From an uncultured Lachnospiraceae bacterium (lineage in GTDB: Bacteria > Bacillota > Clostridia > Lachnospirales > Lachnospiraceae), in NCBI GenBank assembly GCA_910584945.1, contig CAJUDY010000004.1, positions 110,558 to 174,557 of the forward strand: a stretch of DNA of 64,000 nucleotides. The letters are read 5' to 3'. The notes beneath the pieces were generated by a model. It was not told the DNA's origin and did no database searches. It saw nothing but the letters and a program-made list of their open reading frames with translations. Both the position numbers and the translations under genes were made by a program. Each line of letters opens with the position of its first letter. Position 1 is the first letter of the stretch. This document shows positions 15,700 to 24,500 of this stretch, one piece after another.

Positions 15700-16146
15700 A
15701 TGAAATATCTGATTCGGCTGTATCGCCTGCTGAAACCAATGATCATCTATACATCCTATCTGTTTACCGCCTTTACCATCCTGTATCTTTTGGCCCATGC
15801 GGTTTTCCCGGGCGTCCTGCCTTTTCACGCGGGCATGATCTGGGGCATCCTGTTTTTTTCCATGGGGAGCATTCTGGCCCAGCGGATGGTCCTTGGAAGC
15901 GAATTGCTTCATGGCCTCTCTTATCTGCCGCGGCTTTTTCTGTATCTCTGCGCCGCCGGGATCTGGGGGTACGGCTGTCTTCGTTTTTTTGAAATGCTGT
16001 ACCGCACACGGACGGATCTGGCGGTTTTTCTTCTGATTCTTCTCTTTGGACTTTTGTGCTGCGCGGGTCTGGAACTATTCAACCGCTGCCGGGCCCATAT
16101 GTACAATACCCTGCTGGCCCAATATAAAAGGAGGCGAGGCGTATGA
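15700..16146 (+). CDS. DUF3021 family membrane protein
   Basis: 148 aa, with four hydrophobic segments (about 13-35, 42-62, 72-95, 105-128) and short loops, the DUF3021 layout. DUF3021 proteins usually sit directly after a LytTR-only regulator and are thought to hold or modulate it at the membrane. ATG 15700 follows GAGGAGGAG by 5 nt, which makes it a better start than the frame opening at 15682. Its end overlaps the ABC exporter start by 4 nt (ATGA). Confidence 0.8.
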   Translation: MKYLIRLYRLLKPMIIYTSYLFTAFTILYLLAHAVFPGVLPFHAGMIWGILFFSMGSILAQRMVLGSELLHGLSYLPRLFLYLCAAGIWGYGCLRFFEMLYRTRTDLAVFLLILLFGLLCCAGLELFNRCRAHMYNTLLAQYKRRRGV

Positions 16147-17870
16147 TCCGGAAGCTTCGGGTGATCTTTACCAGAAAACAGAAAATCAAATTTTTGATTC
16201 TGTTCGTCATTCTGTTTGTCGGCTCTCTGTTGGAATTCCTGGGTGTGTCCCTGGTCCTTCCCTTTGTACAGCTGATCATGGACCCGGACGGAGTGGACAG
16301 CGGAGTACTCCGGCTTCTCGGAGGGCTATTCCATATAGAGTCGGGGAGATCGCTTCTTTTTTTTACTGGACTGCTTTTGATCGGGGTGTATATCATAAAG
16401 AACGCATATCTGCTGCTGATGAAGACCGTGGAACTTCGCTTTATCTTCAACAACCGGCTGGAGCTCTCAGGAAGGCTTATGAGAAGTTATATGGAAAAGC
16501 CCTACACCTTTCATCTGGAAAGGAATTCCTCGGAAATCCTGCAAAACGTGACCTTTGAGGTGAACAAGCTGTATGATCTGATTCTCTATGGTATGGAGCT
16601 GATCTCGGATCTTCTGATCATCCTGATGATCTCGATTTTTTTATTTGTGAAAGATCCGCTGATCACTCTGGTGGTGGTCATGCTTCTGGGCGGCTGTTCT
16701 CTGTTATACTTTAAGGGAATACGGAGGCGGACCAAATGCTACGGACAGCAGAATCAGATCTATAACAGCCGGATGCTTCAGGCCGTCAGCCAGGCCATGG
16801 GCGGGATCAAGGAGATCAAGCTGCTGGCCAGAGAGGCGTATTTTGTCCGCGCTTATGAGGAGAACGGCAGGAGATATGCGTTCAGTCTGAAAAGAAGCCA
16901 GCTGCTCCAGTACCTGCCCAAATATCTGATCGAGACCATCTGCGTGTGCGGGGTCTTAGGTGTGGTGCTGATGCGGCTTGCCATGGGCGTGGAGGTTCAG
17001 AAGCTGGTGCCCCAGCTCTCGGTGTTCGCGGTTGCGGCTTTCCGACTGCTGCCTTCCGTGAATCAGGTCAATCGATTGCTCAACAACATCCTTTTTCTGG
17101 CTCCCTGCGTGGGACGGATCTATGAGGACATTCTGAGAGCGGGGAACCGTCCGGCAGAGAACGGTCTTAAGAAAAATCAGGAAACGCTGCCGCCGGCGGA
17201 TTGGATTTCCTTCCGGGACGTATCCTTTGGATATCCCGGCAGCAGCGAAAAGGTGCTCTCCCATGTGGACGTGGAGATTCCGGTGGGCAGCTCCGTGGGG
17301 TTCGTGGGAAGCTCCGGGGCCGGGAAGACGACCCTTGTGGATCTACTGCTGGGGCTTCTCTGCCCGGACGGCGGCGGGATCTTTTACGGGGACCGAGATA
17401 TCCGGGACTACAAGGAGAGCTGGGGGCGGAAGCTGGGCTATATTCCTCAGAATATCTATCTGGCGGACGACACCATCCGTCGAAATATCGCTTTTGGGAT
17501 TCCCGATTCCCTGATCGATGAGGAGCGGGTGTGGAAGGCGATTAGGGAAGCGCAGCTGGAAGACTTTGTCAAGGACCTGGAGGCGGGACTTGACGCCCGG
17601 GTGGGAGAAGCCGGCCTTCGGCTGTCCGGCGGACAGAGGCAGCGGATCGGCATCGCCCGAGCCCTTTATCAGGAACCGGAGATTCTGGTGCTGGACGAGG
17701 CCACTTCCGCCCTGGATACCCAGACCGAGCGGGCGGTGATGGAGGCGGTGGAGCACTTAAGAGGAACCTGCACTCTCCTGATGATCGCCCATCGAACCAG
17801 CACCCTGGAAGGGTGCGACCGGATCTATCAGATCAAAGACCACAGGATCGCGGCCGTATCCGGAATATAA
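16143..17870 (+). CDS. ABC exporter, fused transmembrane and ATPase domains (PglK/MsbA-like)
   Basis: 575 aa. The first ~310 residues contain six transmembrane helices of a type IV ABC exporter. The nucleotide-binding domain has Walker A GSSGAGKTTL, the Q-loop (IPQNIYL), signature LSGGQRQR, Walker B ILVLDEATSALD and the H-loop (IAHRTST). The overall sequence looks like the PglK-type lipid-linked oligosaccharide flippases as much as peptide exporters. It probably works as a homodimer. It forms an operon with the LytTR and DUF3021 genes, with which it overlaps; these likely regulate its expression. Confidence 0.85.
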   Translation: MIRKLRVIFTRKQKIKFLILFVILFVGSLLEFLGVSLVLPFVQLIMDPDGVDSGVLRLLGGLFHIESGRSLLFFTGLLLIGVYIIKNAYLLLMKTVELRFIFNNRLELSGRLMRSYMEKPYTFHLERNSSEILQNVTFEVNKLYDLILYGMELISDLLIILMISIFLFVKDPLITLVVVMLLGGCSLLYFKGIRRRTKCYGQQNQIYNSRMLQAVSQAMGGIKEIKLLAREAYFVRAYEENGRRYAFSLKRSQLLQYLPKYLIETICVCGVLGVVLMRLAMGVEVQKLVPQLSVFAVAAFRLLPSVNQVNRLLNNILFLAPCVGRIYEDILRAGNRPAENGLKKNQETLPPADWISFRDVSFGYPGSSEKVLSHVDVEIPVGSSVGFVGSSGAGKTTLVDLLLGLLCPDGGGIFYGDRDIRDYKESWGRKLGYIPQNIYLADDTIRRNIAFGIPDSLIDEERVWKAIREAQLEDFVKDLEAGLDARVGEAGLRLSGGQRQRIGIARALYQEPEILVLDEATSALDTQTERAVMEAVEHLRGTCTLLMIAHRTSTLEGCDRIYQIKDHRIAAVSGI

Positions 17871-17873
17871 AGG

Positions 17874-17902
17874 TTGACAATAAGCGTACAACGTGTTATC
17901 TT
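17874..17902 (+). promoter_or_regulatory. Promoter of blaI-blaR1-like pair
   Basis: TTGACA (17874-17879), 17-bp spacer, TATCTT (17897-17902). The whole -35/-10 interval is covered by the left arm of the dyad operator. Confidence 0.7.
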
Positions 17903-17931
17903 TAAAACAGGATAACGCGTTGTACGCTTAT
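17880..17931. promoter_or_regulatory. Large dyad operator, probable BlaI/MecI-type site
   Basis: Two 21-bp arms (17880-17900 and 17911-17931) are inverted copies with one mismatch, separated by 10 bp. Each arm contains a shorter near-palindrome (TACAACGTGTTA and TAACGCGTTGTA), so two repressor dimers could bind side by side over the promoter. The arrangement fits autorepression by the BlaI-like protein. Confidence 0.75.
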
Positions 17932-17954
17932 GTTGTGAAAGGAGGATGGAGGTT

Positions 17955-18335
17955 ATGCAGCAGGTATCGGATTATGAACTGGAGCTTATGAAAGCCATCT
18001 GGGGAAACGGCGGAACGGCGCTGTATGCGGAGATTGCGGAGGCGCTGGCAAACAAAGGCATGCAGTGGACGAAAAATACGATGATCACTCTTTTGTCCCG
18101 GCTGATCGACAAAGGGTACCTCACGACCAGCAAGATTGGCCGTCGGAATCAATACACGGCGCTGATCTCAGAGGAGGAATATCAGATCACCCAGACAGAA
18201 CATTTTGTGAAAAAGATCTATGAAGGCGACGTGAAAGGTCTGGTGTCCGCCCTGATCCGGACGGATCAGCTGACCGCCGAGGACTACGAAGAGCTGAAAG
18301 CTTACTGGGAGAAAGCGGGGGAGCCCCATGAGTGA
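17955..18335 (+). CDS. blaI: BlaI/MecI/CopY-family transcriptional repressor
   Basis: 126 aa from ATG 17955. The winged helix-turn-helix of Penicillinase_R proteins is clear: ELELMKAIWGNGGTALYAEI, then WTKNTMITLLSRLIDKGYL and NQYTALISEEEY. The C-terminal helices provide dimerisation, where BlaR1-dependent cleavage occurs. ATG 17955 is 9 nt after AAAGGAGG, whereas the first ATG at 17946 abuts it. It overlaps the downstream M56 peptidase start by 8 nt and lies 24 nt after a dyad operator. Confidence 0.92.
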   Translation: MQQVSDYELELMKAIWGNGGTALYAEIAEALANKGMQWTKNTMITLLSRLIDKGYLTTSKIGRRNQYTALISEEEYQITQTEHFVKKIYEGDVKGLVSALIRTDQLTAEDYEELKAYWEKAGEPHE

Positions 18336-20397
18336 GCTGTGGAAGATGGTTTTGTCCCTGTCCCTTTCCGGGTCTGTTTTGATTGTTAGCATTTTTTTGT
18401 TCTGCCATCTGTTTCGGAAAAAACTGAGCAAAAGCTGGCAGTATTATATCTGGCTGGCAGTGGTGGCAAGGCTTTTGATCCCCTGGTCCGGAGAGATCAA
18501 CCTGGTGGGTCAGGCCTTTTCGGCGGCGGAACAGTACGTAGGGCAGCGGGAGACGGTGGCCGCTTTGGTGTTGCCGGATTCTGAATCTTCCGAATCCCAG
18601 GAGACAGTTTCGGAGGCTGAGACCCTGGATACCGATGGGTTCCGATCGGCGGCGGTCCCGGTTGCCGATCGCCCGACAGAAACCAGGTTCCAGGAAGCTC
18701 TGTGCGCGCTCTGGCTTGCCGGAGCAGTGATTCTGCTGATCCGAAAGCTCACCCTCTATCAAAGTTTTGTCTGTTATCTTCAGACGGGGAGCACGGAAGG
18801 GGAGCCAGTGCTTCTGGAAGCCCTAGGACAGATCGCGGAAGAACTCCGGATCAAAGGCCCGGTGGAGCTTTCGATCTCCCCGCTCTCGCCGTCTCCCCTG
18901 CTTGTAGGAATCCTTCGTCCTGTCGTCGTCCTGCCCACGGCAGAGCTGTCCGAAGAGGATTTTCGCTACACGGTCCTTCATGAGCTGACCCACTGCCGAA
19001 GGATGGACATTCTGTACAAATGGTTGGTGCAGCTGACGGTCTGCCTGCACTGGTTTAATCCATTGGTCTGGCTGCTTGCCCGTGAGACGGACCGGGCCTG
19101 CGAGCTGTCCTGCGACGAGGCGGTGATCAGAAAACTGACCGAAGAGGAAAAAAGAGCCTACGGTGACACTTTACTGCGGGCGGCGAAAGGGGCCGGCTCC
19201 TGGAAGGGCAGCGTCCCGGCGGTGACGCTTCATGAGAGCGGAAAATTGTTAAAAGGAAGACTGGAGGCGATTTTGATGGAGCAGAAGAGAAGTATGTGGA
19301 TCAAAGCTCTGTCCCTCATACTGGCCGTCGCCGTGGCGGGAGGAGCAGCCGCCCTGGGCGCATACGCAAAGCCCCGGGAGGAAAAGACGGCGCGCTTCAC
19401 CAGCGGGGGAAATGATTTTCTTCTGGAGGACGGGATCAGCGTCATCGAGCGGGATCAGGTTTTCTATATCCTGTGCGACGGGCTGACGGAAGACGAGGCA
19501 CCCCTCGTGGGAGTGGTAGACGGGACCATGATCATGGTTGTACACCGGGGCCTGTCCACTTCCGTGACCCTGACGGCGAACCGGGGCCGTGTCTTCGAGG
19601 ACGCGAAAAAAGTCTGCCGGGAGATGGTAGAGTGGGGAAGTCTGTCGGAAAAAGACGCTGATCTGGTTCTTGAAACGGCAGAAAAGATTCAGAAGGGAGA
19701 AACAGACGATCTTTTTTCAGAACGCTTTTTTGAGGGCAGTTATTATCAGAGCGCTTATTATCGTGCTCCTTACCTCTTCTATGTAGGTTATGACCTGACG
19801 GAAGAAGCCGCCGCCCGCTGCGCCGGCACGGAGATTAGTCTGGAGAGCGGAGAGAAGCTGTGGGTATCGTTTTCCGATACTGGGCAGAAATGGATGGAAG
19901 ACGAGGCTTTTCTGTCCGTCCTGCAGGCGCTGTTCTCCGAGTTTCGGACCAAAGAGGGCAAGCGGATCGCCGAGATCAAGAGGCCGGTCGTTAGCAGTGT
20001 GGAAGAGGTGGGATTTGACGTGGAAGCTCTGACCGAAGTATATTATGCAAGCGGCGACATCGGACGGTTCTCCGTCATGATCGGTGAATTGTCCCCTGAC
20101 AGACAAAAAGAGTATATCGAAAAAGCATTTCAGCAGGAGGACGCCGCCGTCTTCTCCATCATTCTAGGGGAACTGGAGTGGAGAGGGCAGCTTAAGGATA
20201 CTCTGCTTGACGCTTATCTGTCCAGAGCCTACGAAGACCGCAACGTTGCGTTTTTTGCCATCCTGAGCGACTATCTGAGTGAAGCGTCCGCCCAGGAGTG
20301 GTACCGCCGGATCTCAGACCAGGAGAGCCTCCGTTCTCCCTACGCCAGCATCCTGTGGGATCGTCTGTACAACACAGAAGAAGACTGGGACTGGTAG
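18328..20397 (+). CDS. BlaR1/MecR1-type M56 metallopeptidase sensor
   Basis: 689 aa. The N-terminal ~330 residues hold four hydrophobic segments and the zinc peptidase motif HELTHCRRMD (H at about 218) with ACELSCDEAVIR downstream, as in M56 proteins. An internal helix near 325-340 is followed by a long C-terminal region of ~340 residues that is not the usual penicillin-binding BlaR1 sensor; I see no SxxK-type serine motif there. The inducer is therefore probably not a beta-lactam. It should cleave the upstream BlaI-like repressor when stimulated. No beta-lactamase gene is in the vicinity. Confidence 0.85.
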   Translation: MSELWKMVLSLSLSGSVLIVSIFLFCHLFRKKLSKSWQYYIWLAVVARLLIPWSGEINLVGQAFSAAEQYVGQRETVAALVLPDSESSESQETVSEAETLDTDGFRSAAVPVADRPTETRFQEALCALWLAGAVILLIRKLTLYQSFVCYLQTGSTEGEPVLLEALGQIAEELRIKGPVELSISPLSPSPLLVGILRPVVVLPTAELSEEDFRYTVLHELTHCRRMDILYKWLVQLTVCLHWFNPLVWLLARETDRACELSCDEAVIRKLTEEEKRAYGDTLLRAAKGAGSWKGSVPAVTLHESGKLLKGRLEAILMEQKRSMWIKALSLILAVAVAGGAAALGAYAKPREEKTARFTSGGNDFLLEDGISVIERDQVFYILCDGLTEDEAPLVGVVDGTMIMVVHRGLSTSVTLTANRGRVFEDAKKVCREMVEWGSLSEKDADLVLETAEKIQKGETDDLFSERFFEGSYYQSAYYRAPYLFYVGYDLTEEAAARCAGTEISLESGEKLWVSFSDTGQKWMEDEAFLSVLQALFSEFRTKEGKRIAEIKRPVVSSVEEVGFDVEALTEVYYASGDIGRFSVMIGELSPDRQKEYIEKAFQQEDAAVFSIILGELEWRGQLKDTLLDAYLSRAYEDRNVAFFAILSDYLSEASAQEWYRRISDQESLRSPYASILWDRLYNTEEDWDW

Positions 20398-20400
20398 TGA

Positions 20401-21204
20401 TCAGAAGGAAAAGTGCTCTCCGTCCTCTGGTACCATAAGATTGCCGTGATAATACCGCTGTCCCTCCGCGGTGTAGGCGGCTTTTCGGCGGGGGAGATTC
20501 TTATCCTCGGTGTGCCACAGCACCAGATTGGGGATCTGAAGCTCCTCCGCCAGCCGGCAGGCGTCCATGACCGTGCTGTGATGTTTTTCGTAGGGCTTGA
20601 AGATCTCCCGCTGGTCATAGAGACAAAAAGCTTCGTGGAGCAGCCACTGGGCGCCCTCTACGTAGGGAAGCAGCGCCTCATGATAAGGCTCGTCCCCCGG
20701 AAAGGCAAGTTGCACACCGCCTTCCATCTGAATCCGGTAGCCGAACTGCTTTTCCTTCGTAGAACCGATGTCAAAGAAGGTGAAGGAATCCCCGAGAATC
20801 TCTCTTTGCTCCCCGTGCTCCACCACCTGGAACCGGATACGCTCGTCAAAATGAGACGTAAATATCTTCCCGATGGTCAGGCAGCAGAGGGTCTTGATGG
20901 TGTCTACCAGTTCCCGGTGACAGTAAATCGTAAGCGTTCCCTCGTAGGCTCCTTTGTTCATGCTGGCCGCTATGGTCCGAATCATCCAGACCATGCCCAG
21001 GATATGATCATTGTGGGCGTGGGTAACAAAGATATGATGGATCTTTTCCAGCGGGATCTTCTGCTTTTCCAGCGCCAGCAGGATGCCGTTGCCGCCGCCG
21101 GCGTCCGTCAGAAAATATGCTTCTCCCTTCTGCAGGGCAAAGCAGGTATTATAGCAGTGAACCGCCTGGGCGTTCCCGGTGCCCAGCACAATCAGTTTTT
21201 CCAT
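20401..21204 (-). CDS. MBL-fold metallo-hydrolase
   Basis: 267 aa. The metallo-beta-lactamase motif THAHNDHI (HxHxDH), a later PGDEPYH and a C-terminal LVLWHTED give the metal ligands. An N-terminal GTGNAQAVHCYNTCF resembles the RNase Z / ribonuclease-like branch, but the protein lacks clear RNase Z exosite motifs, so a substrate cannot be named. ATG 21204 is preceded by AGGAGG at about 10 nt. It converges with the M56 gene (stops 3 nt apart). No shared terminator is visible between them. Confidence 0.82.
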   Translation of the reverse strand: MEKLIVLGTGNAQAVHCYNTCFALQKGEAYFLTDAGGGNGILLALEKQKIPLEKIHHIFVTHAHNDHILGMVWMIRTIAASMNKGAYEGTLTIYCHRELVDTIKTLCCLTIGKIFTSHFDERIRFQVVEHGEQREILGDSFTFFDIGSTKEKQFGYRIQMEGGVQLAFPGDEPYHEALLPYVEGAQWLLHEAFCLYDQREIFKPYEKHHSTVMDACRLAEELQIPNLVLWHTEDKNLPRRKAAYTAEGQRYYHGNLMVPEDGEHFSF

Positions 21205-21232
21205 GTTCTGATAACCTCCTGTCATTTCCTTT

Positions 21233-21396
21233 GTAACAGTTCGGCCATCCGCTGGAAAATGTGTGAATCATGCTTGTATGAATGAGCACATCTTTCAGCG
21301 GATGAGCGGAGCGCCTGATTATGAGCAAAGTTAGCTGCGATAGCAGCGGGAAAGCACCAGAGGTGCCTTTGCGAACGGCACGGGCTGAACTGTTAC
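21233..21396. repeat. MITE-like element with GTAACAGTTC terminal inverted repeats
   Basis: The ends are GTAACAGTTCGGCC (21233-21246) and GGCTGAACTGTTAC (21383-21396), complementary at 13 of 14 bases. Inside, ATCCGCTG with the complementary CAGCGGAT at about 21297 forms a long hairpin. No open reading frame of note is encoded. The outer ten bases resemble those of the element at 32258, but the interior differs. Confidence 0.7.
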
Positions 21397-21507
21397 TTTT
21401 CTCTATCATAAAAGAAATCCTCTCAATATGCAAGCTCTTGCCATAATTCCCAAAAAAAGTTACAATAGTAATAAAGAATTTCTTCCAGGATAAAGGAGCG
21501 GCGGATT

Positions 21508-24500
21508 ATGGCGGTTTATGATTATCGAACGAGGCAGGCGATCACAGAGTGCAGAAACAAAGAACTGAATGAGAAAGTCGGACGACTGTCCGGGCAGAAC
21601 TATGAGATCGCAAAAAAACTTCTGAGCAGAAACTGGATCTATGTCCAGGACATCTATGGAAATCATCCGGAGAAGACGAAGGAGAAGCCTTCGCTCTGGT
21701 TTTCGCCAAAGGGCATCCGGCAGTTTACGTCTTCTCACCAGCCTCTTCTTAACGTGTTTGTGCCCAAGGCATATCAGGAGTCCTATCTCTATATCATCGA
21801 CAAACTGAATCAGTTTCCCTTCAGCAGAGGCATGGGCCGCCGCTGCGTGCGGACCGCGGACTATCGGCCCCAGTTTCAGCAGATCTTCTCTCTGCTTCTA
21901 AGCTATGAACAGTTGTTCTTCTGCGGAGAAAAGCTGGAAAACTATATGCTGCGCAGACTGACGGAGGAACAGTTGGACTATGTCAACCACACCTATTCCT
22001 TTGGTCATGGATTCAGCTATCTCTACGCGGCGGAGATCGACCGGGGTAATCCGAAAGTCATCCAGGCGTTCAAAAATCTGATCTTAAGCGAGAACAATAC
22101 GGCCTATCTGGACCGGGAGATGATCCTGGGAATCTTGCGTTCCGACAACGAGGAACTGCAGGATCTTCTGGGAAAACTTCTTCTGGCTGCCAGACTGCAG
22201 GAAGGACTTCGGCAGGCCGTCTGCGAGAGCATGGACGCCGGAACGCCGAACGCTTTTCTGAAGCTTTTAAAGGTCGTGGAGGACAACGATCTCATCCGCT
22301 TTTCCTCGGTCAAACGCGCCGTCTCCACCTGGATCGGCATCTACGATGAGAACAGCGTGGACCGGGTCAATGAGAAGCTTCTGCGCCTGATGGGAGAGTG
22401 CCTCCGGGACCCGGATTTCTGCAGAAAACAGCTGGCCGGCGACGACGCAGTGGCGATCAACACGGCCCTCTGGTCCCTGGGCTTTTACGAGGCGGACGAC
22501 GCCGTCCGGGCCATGGGAGAACTGGTGGACCACGGGACGAAGAACCAGCGGCTTTCCGCCTCCTTCTACAACCTGTGCCTCTATGATGAACAGTTAAAGC
22601 TCCAGACCGCGAAAAAAGCAGTGCTTGCCCACAGCGATGATCTGGAACTGGCGGCGGCCTTTGTGCCGGCCTTTTCCTCCCGCATCTCCAGCTGGGTCCG
22701 GGAGGCGTTTCAGACGGGGCTTCTGTATGGACTTCGTACCCCGAAGACGCCGGTGCTCACGGATTATTATGAGAACCGCCGGGAAGCAGAGGCCCTCTAT
22801 ACGCATTTTCGTGAAATCTGCAACCATCTGCCGAAGAAGGGCGTCTGCTACGATCCCTTTGTCTTCCCATGGCTCCGTATCGAACTGAAGCCCTCGGACG
22901 TCTTATGCCAGATGGCCTTTCTGGCATGGCTTTTGCAGGATGAGGAAAAAATCACCGACATGTCGGAACGGCTCGCCGAGATTGCCGACGGCGATCTCCG
23001 GATGAATCTGATGAACCTTCTGCTCTATGAGCCGTCGAATTCCCGTCAGAGAGCGATGATCATCGAGTACATGGGCAACGCCCACACCCGCACCTCCGAG
23101 CAGGCCATCCGGATCGTCAAGAAGATGGAGTTAAGGGACGAAGAGTATGCTCTTTTAGAGGATATGCTCCGGTTCAGGCGGGGGAATTTAAGAGGAACCC
23201 TCATCGACTTCCTTATGCGGCAGCCGGACGCCCTGATGAAAAACTGCCTTCGACGACTCTTGACGGACAAAAAAGAAGAGAAGCGAAGTGCTGGACTGGA
23301 TCTGCTGCTTCGGCTCTCGAAAAATCCGGACAGGGCCGGACTGTACCTGCAGATCAAAGGGATGACAGAACTTGTCGCAGAGCCTACAGACAAAGAGATG
23401 ATCGTGATCAAAGAGCTCAAAAAAGAGTCCGGAGAAAACGCGGCGGAAAAGAAGGGCTATGGACTCTATGATCCGGAAGAACCGGAGGAACTGCTGGTTC
23501 CAGTGCCGGAGTTGGCCGCTCCCGGGCATAAGGAGCTTGTACATGCCTGTCTGCCCATCTCTGAAAAGGAGGCGCGGGCACTCATCCAGAAGATGGATCA
23601 TCTGTTCCTTACGCATAAGGATTATGAATACGTGGCCTCCAACGGAGAAAAACATCTGCTGGGCAATGATTTTCGGTGTACGAAGGACTGGGACTACGGG
23701 AAAAACATGGGAGGCCGCTACGACTCTATAGAATATTATCCGCTGGCGGATTTATTTCTGAAGTTTTATCAGGAGGAGATCAAAGACTATCGCTGCCTGA
23801 TGATCATAGAGGCCGTGTTGATGCAGACCAGCGCCGGCGCCCTGAACGCTTCCGCCTGCTATTACCGGCAGGTATTTGGACGCATGCCGCTTACCCCAGC
23901 GCCTCTCGGAGTACAGTACTTAAGTCAGGTCCGGGATTTAAGGCTGGTCTACCGCAAACAGTTCCTGGATAAAAAGCTGCTGTTTGAGCTGGGGCTTTCC
24001 GTGGTGTCCGCCCTGCTTCCTTTTGTGGATGCGGAAAAGAAGAAAATTACCTATCAGGTAAGCGGTTTTAACGGCCGTTTATATGATCAGGAACGGCCGA
24101 TCTGCGAACTGCCGCTTTTTTCCCGGTATTTTGAAGGACTGAAGTACTGGGAGACCGACGAAGAGTTCCGGAAAGTTTTCCCTCTGGCCTGGAAGTTCGA
24201 GCAAAAGTGCCGGGAGGGACGCAGGCGGAGGGATTTTGTCCCGGCCAGAAGCGGCGGCTACCAGGGAGAGACCCTCACCGGCATCTGTCCGTACTGGTTT
24301 CTGAAAGCATACCATATGGGGCTGATCTCGGAAAACAATCTCTGCCGGGCGATCATGGAATATTTTTCCAGAGAGGACTGCCTCCAGGTTCTCTGCGAGG
24401 TAGTAAAAGGAGAGGGCGTCAAACCGCTGAACGGGCGGATTATGAATCTGTTCTTCGGAGACGCTCTGGCGAATGAAATCTATAAGACCGGGGAAAACTG

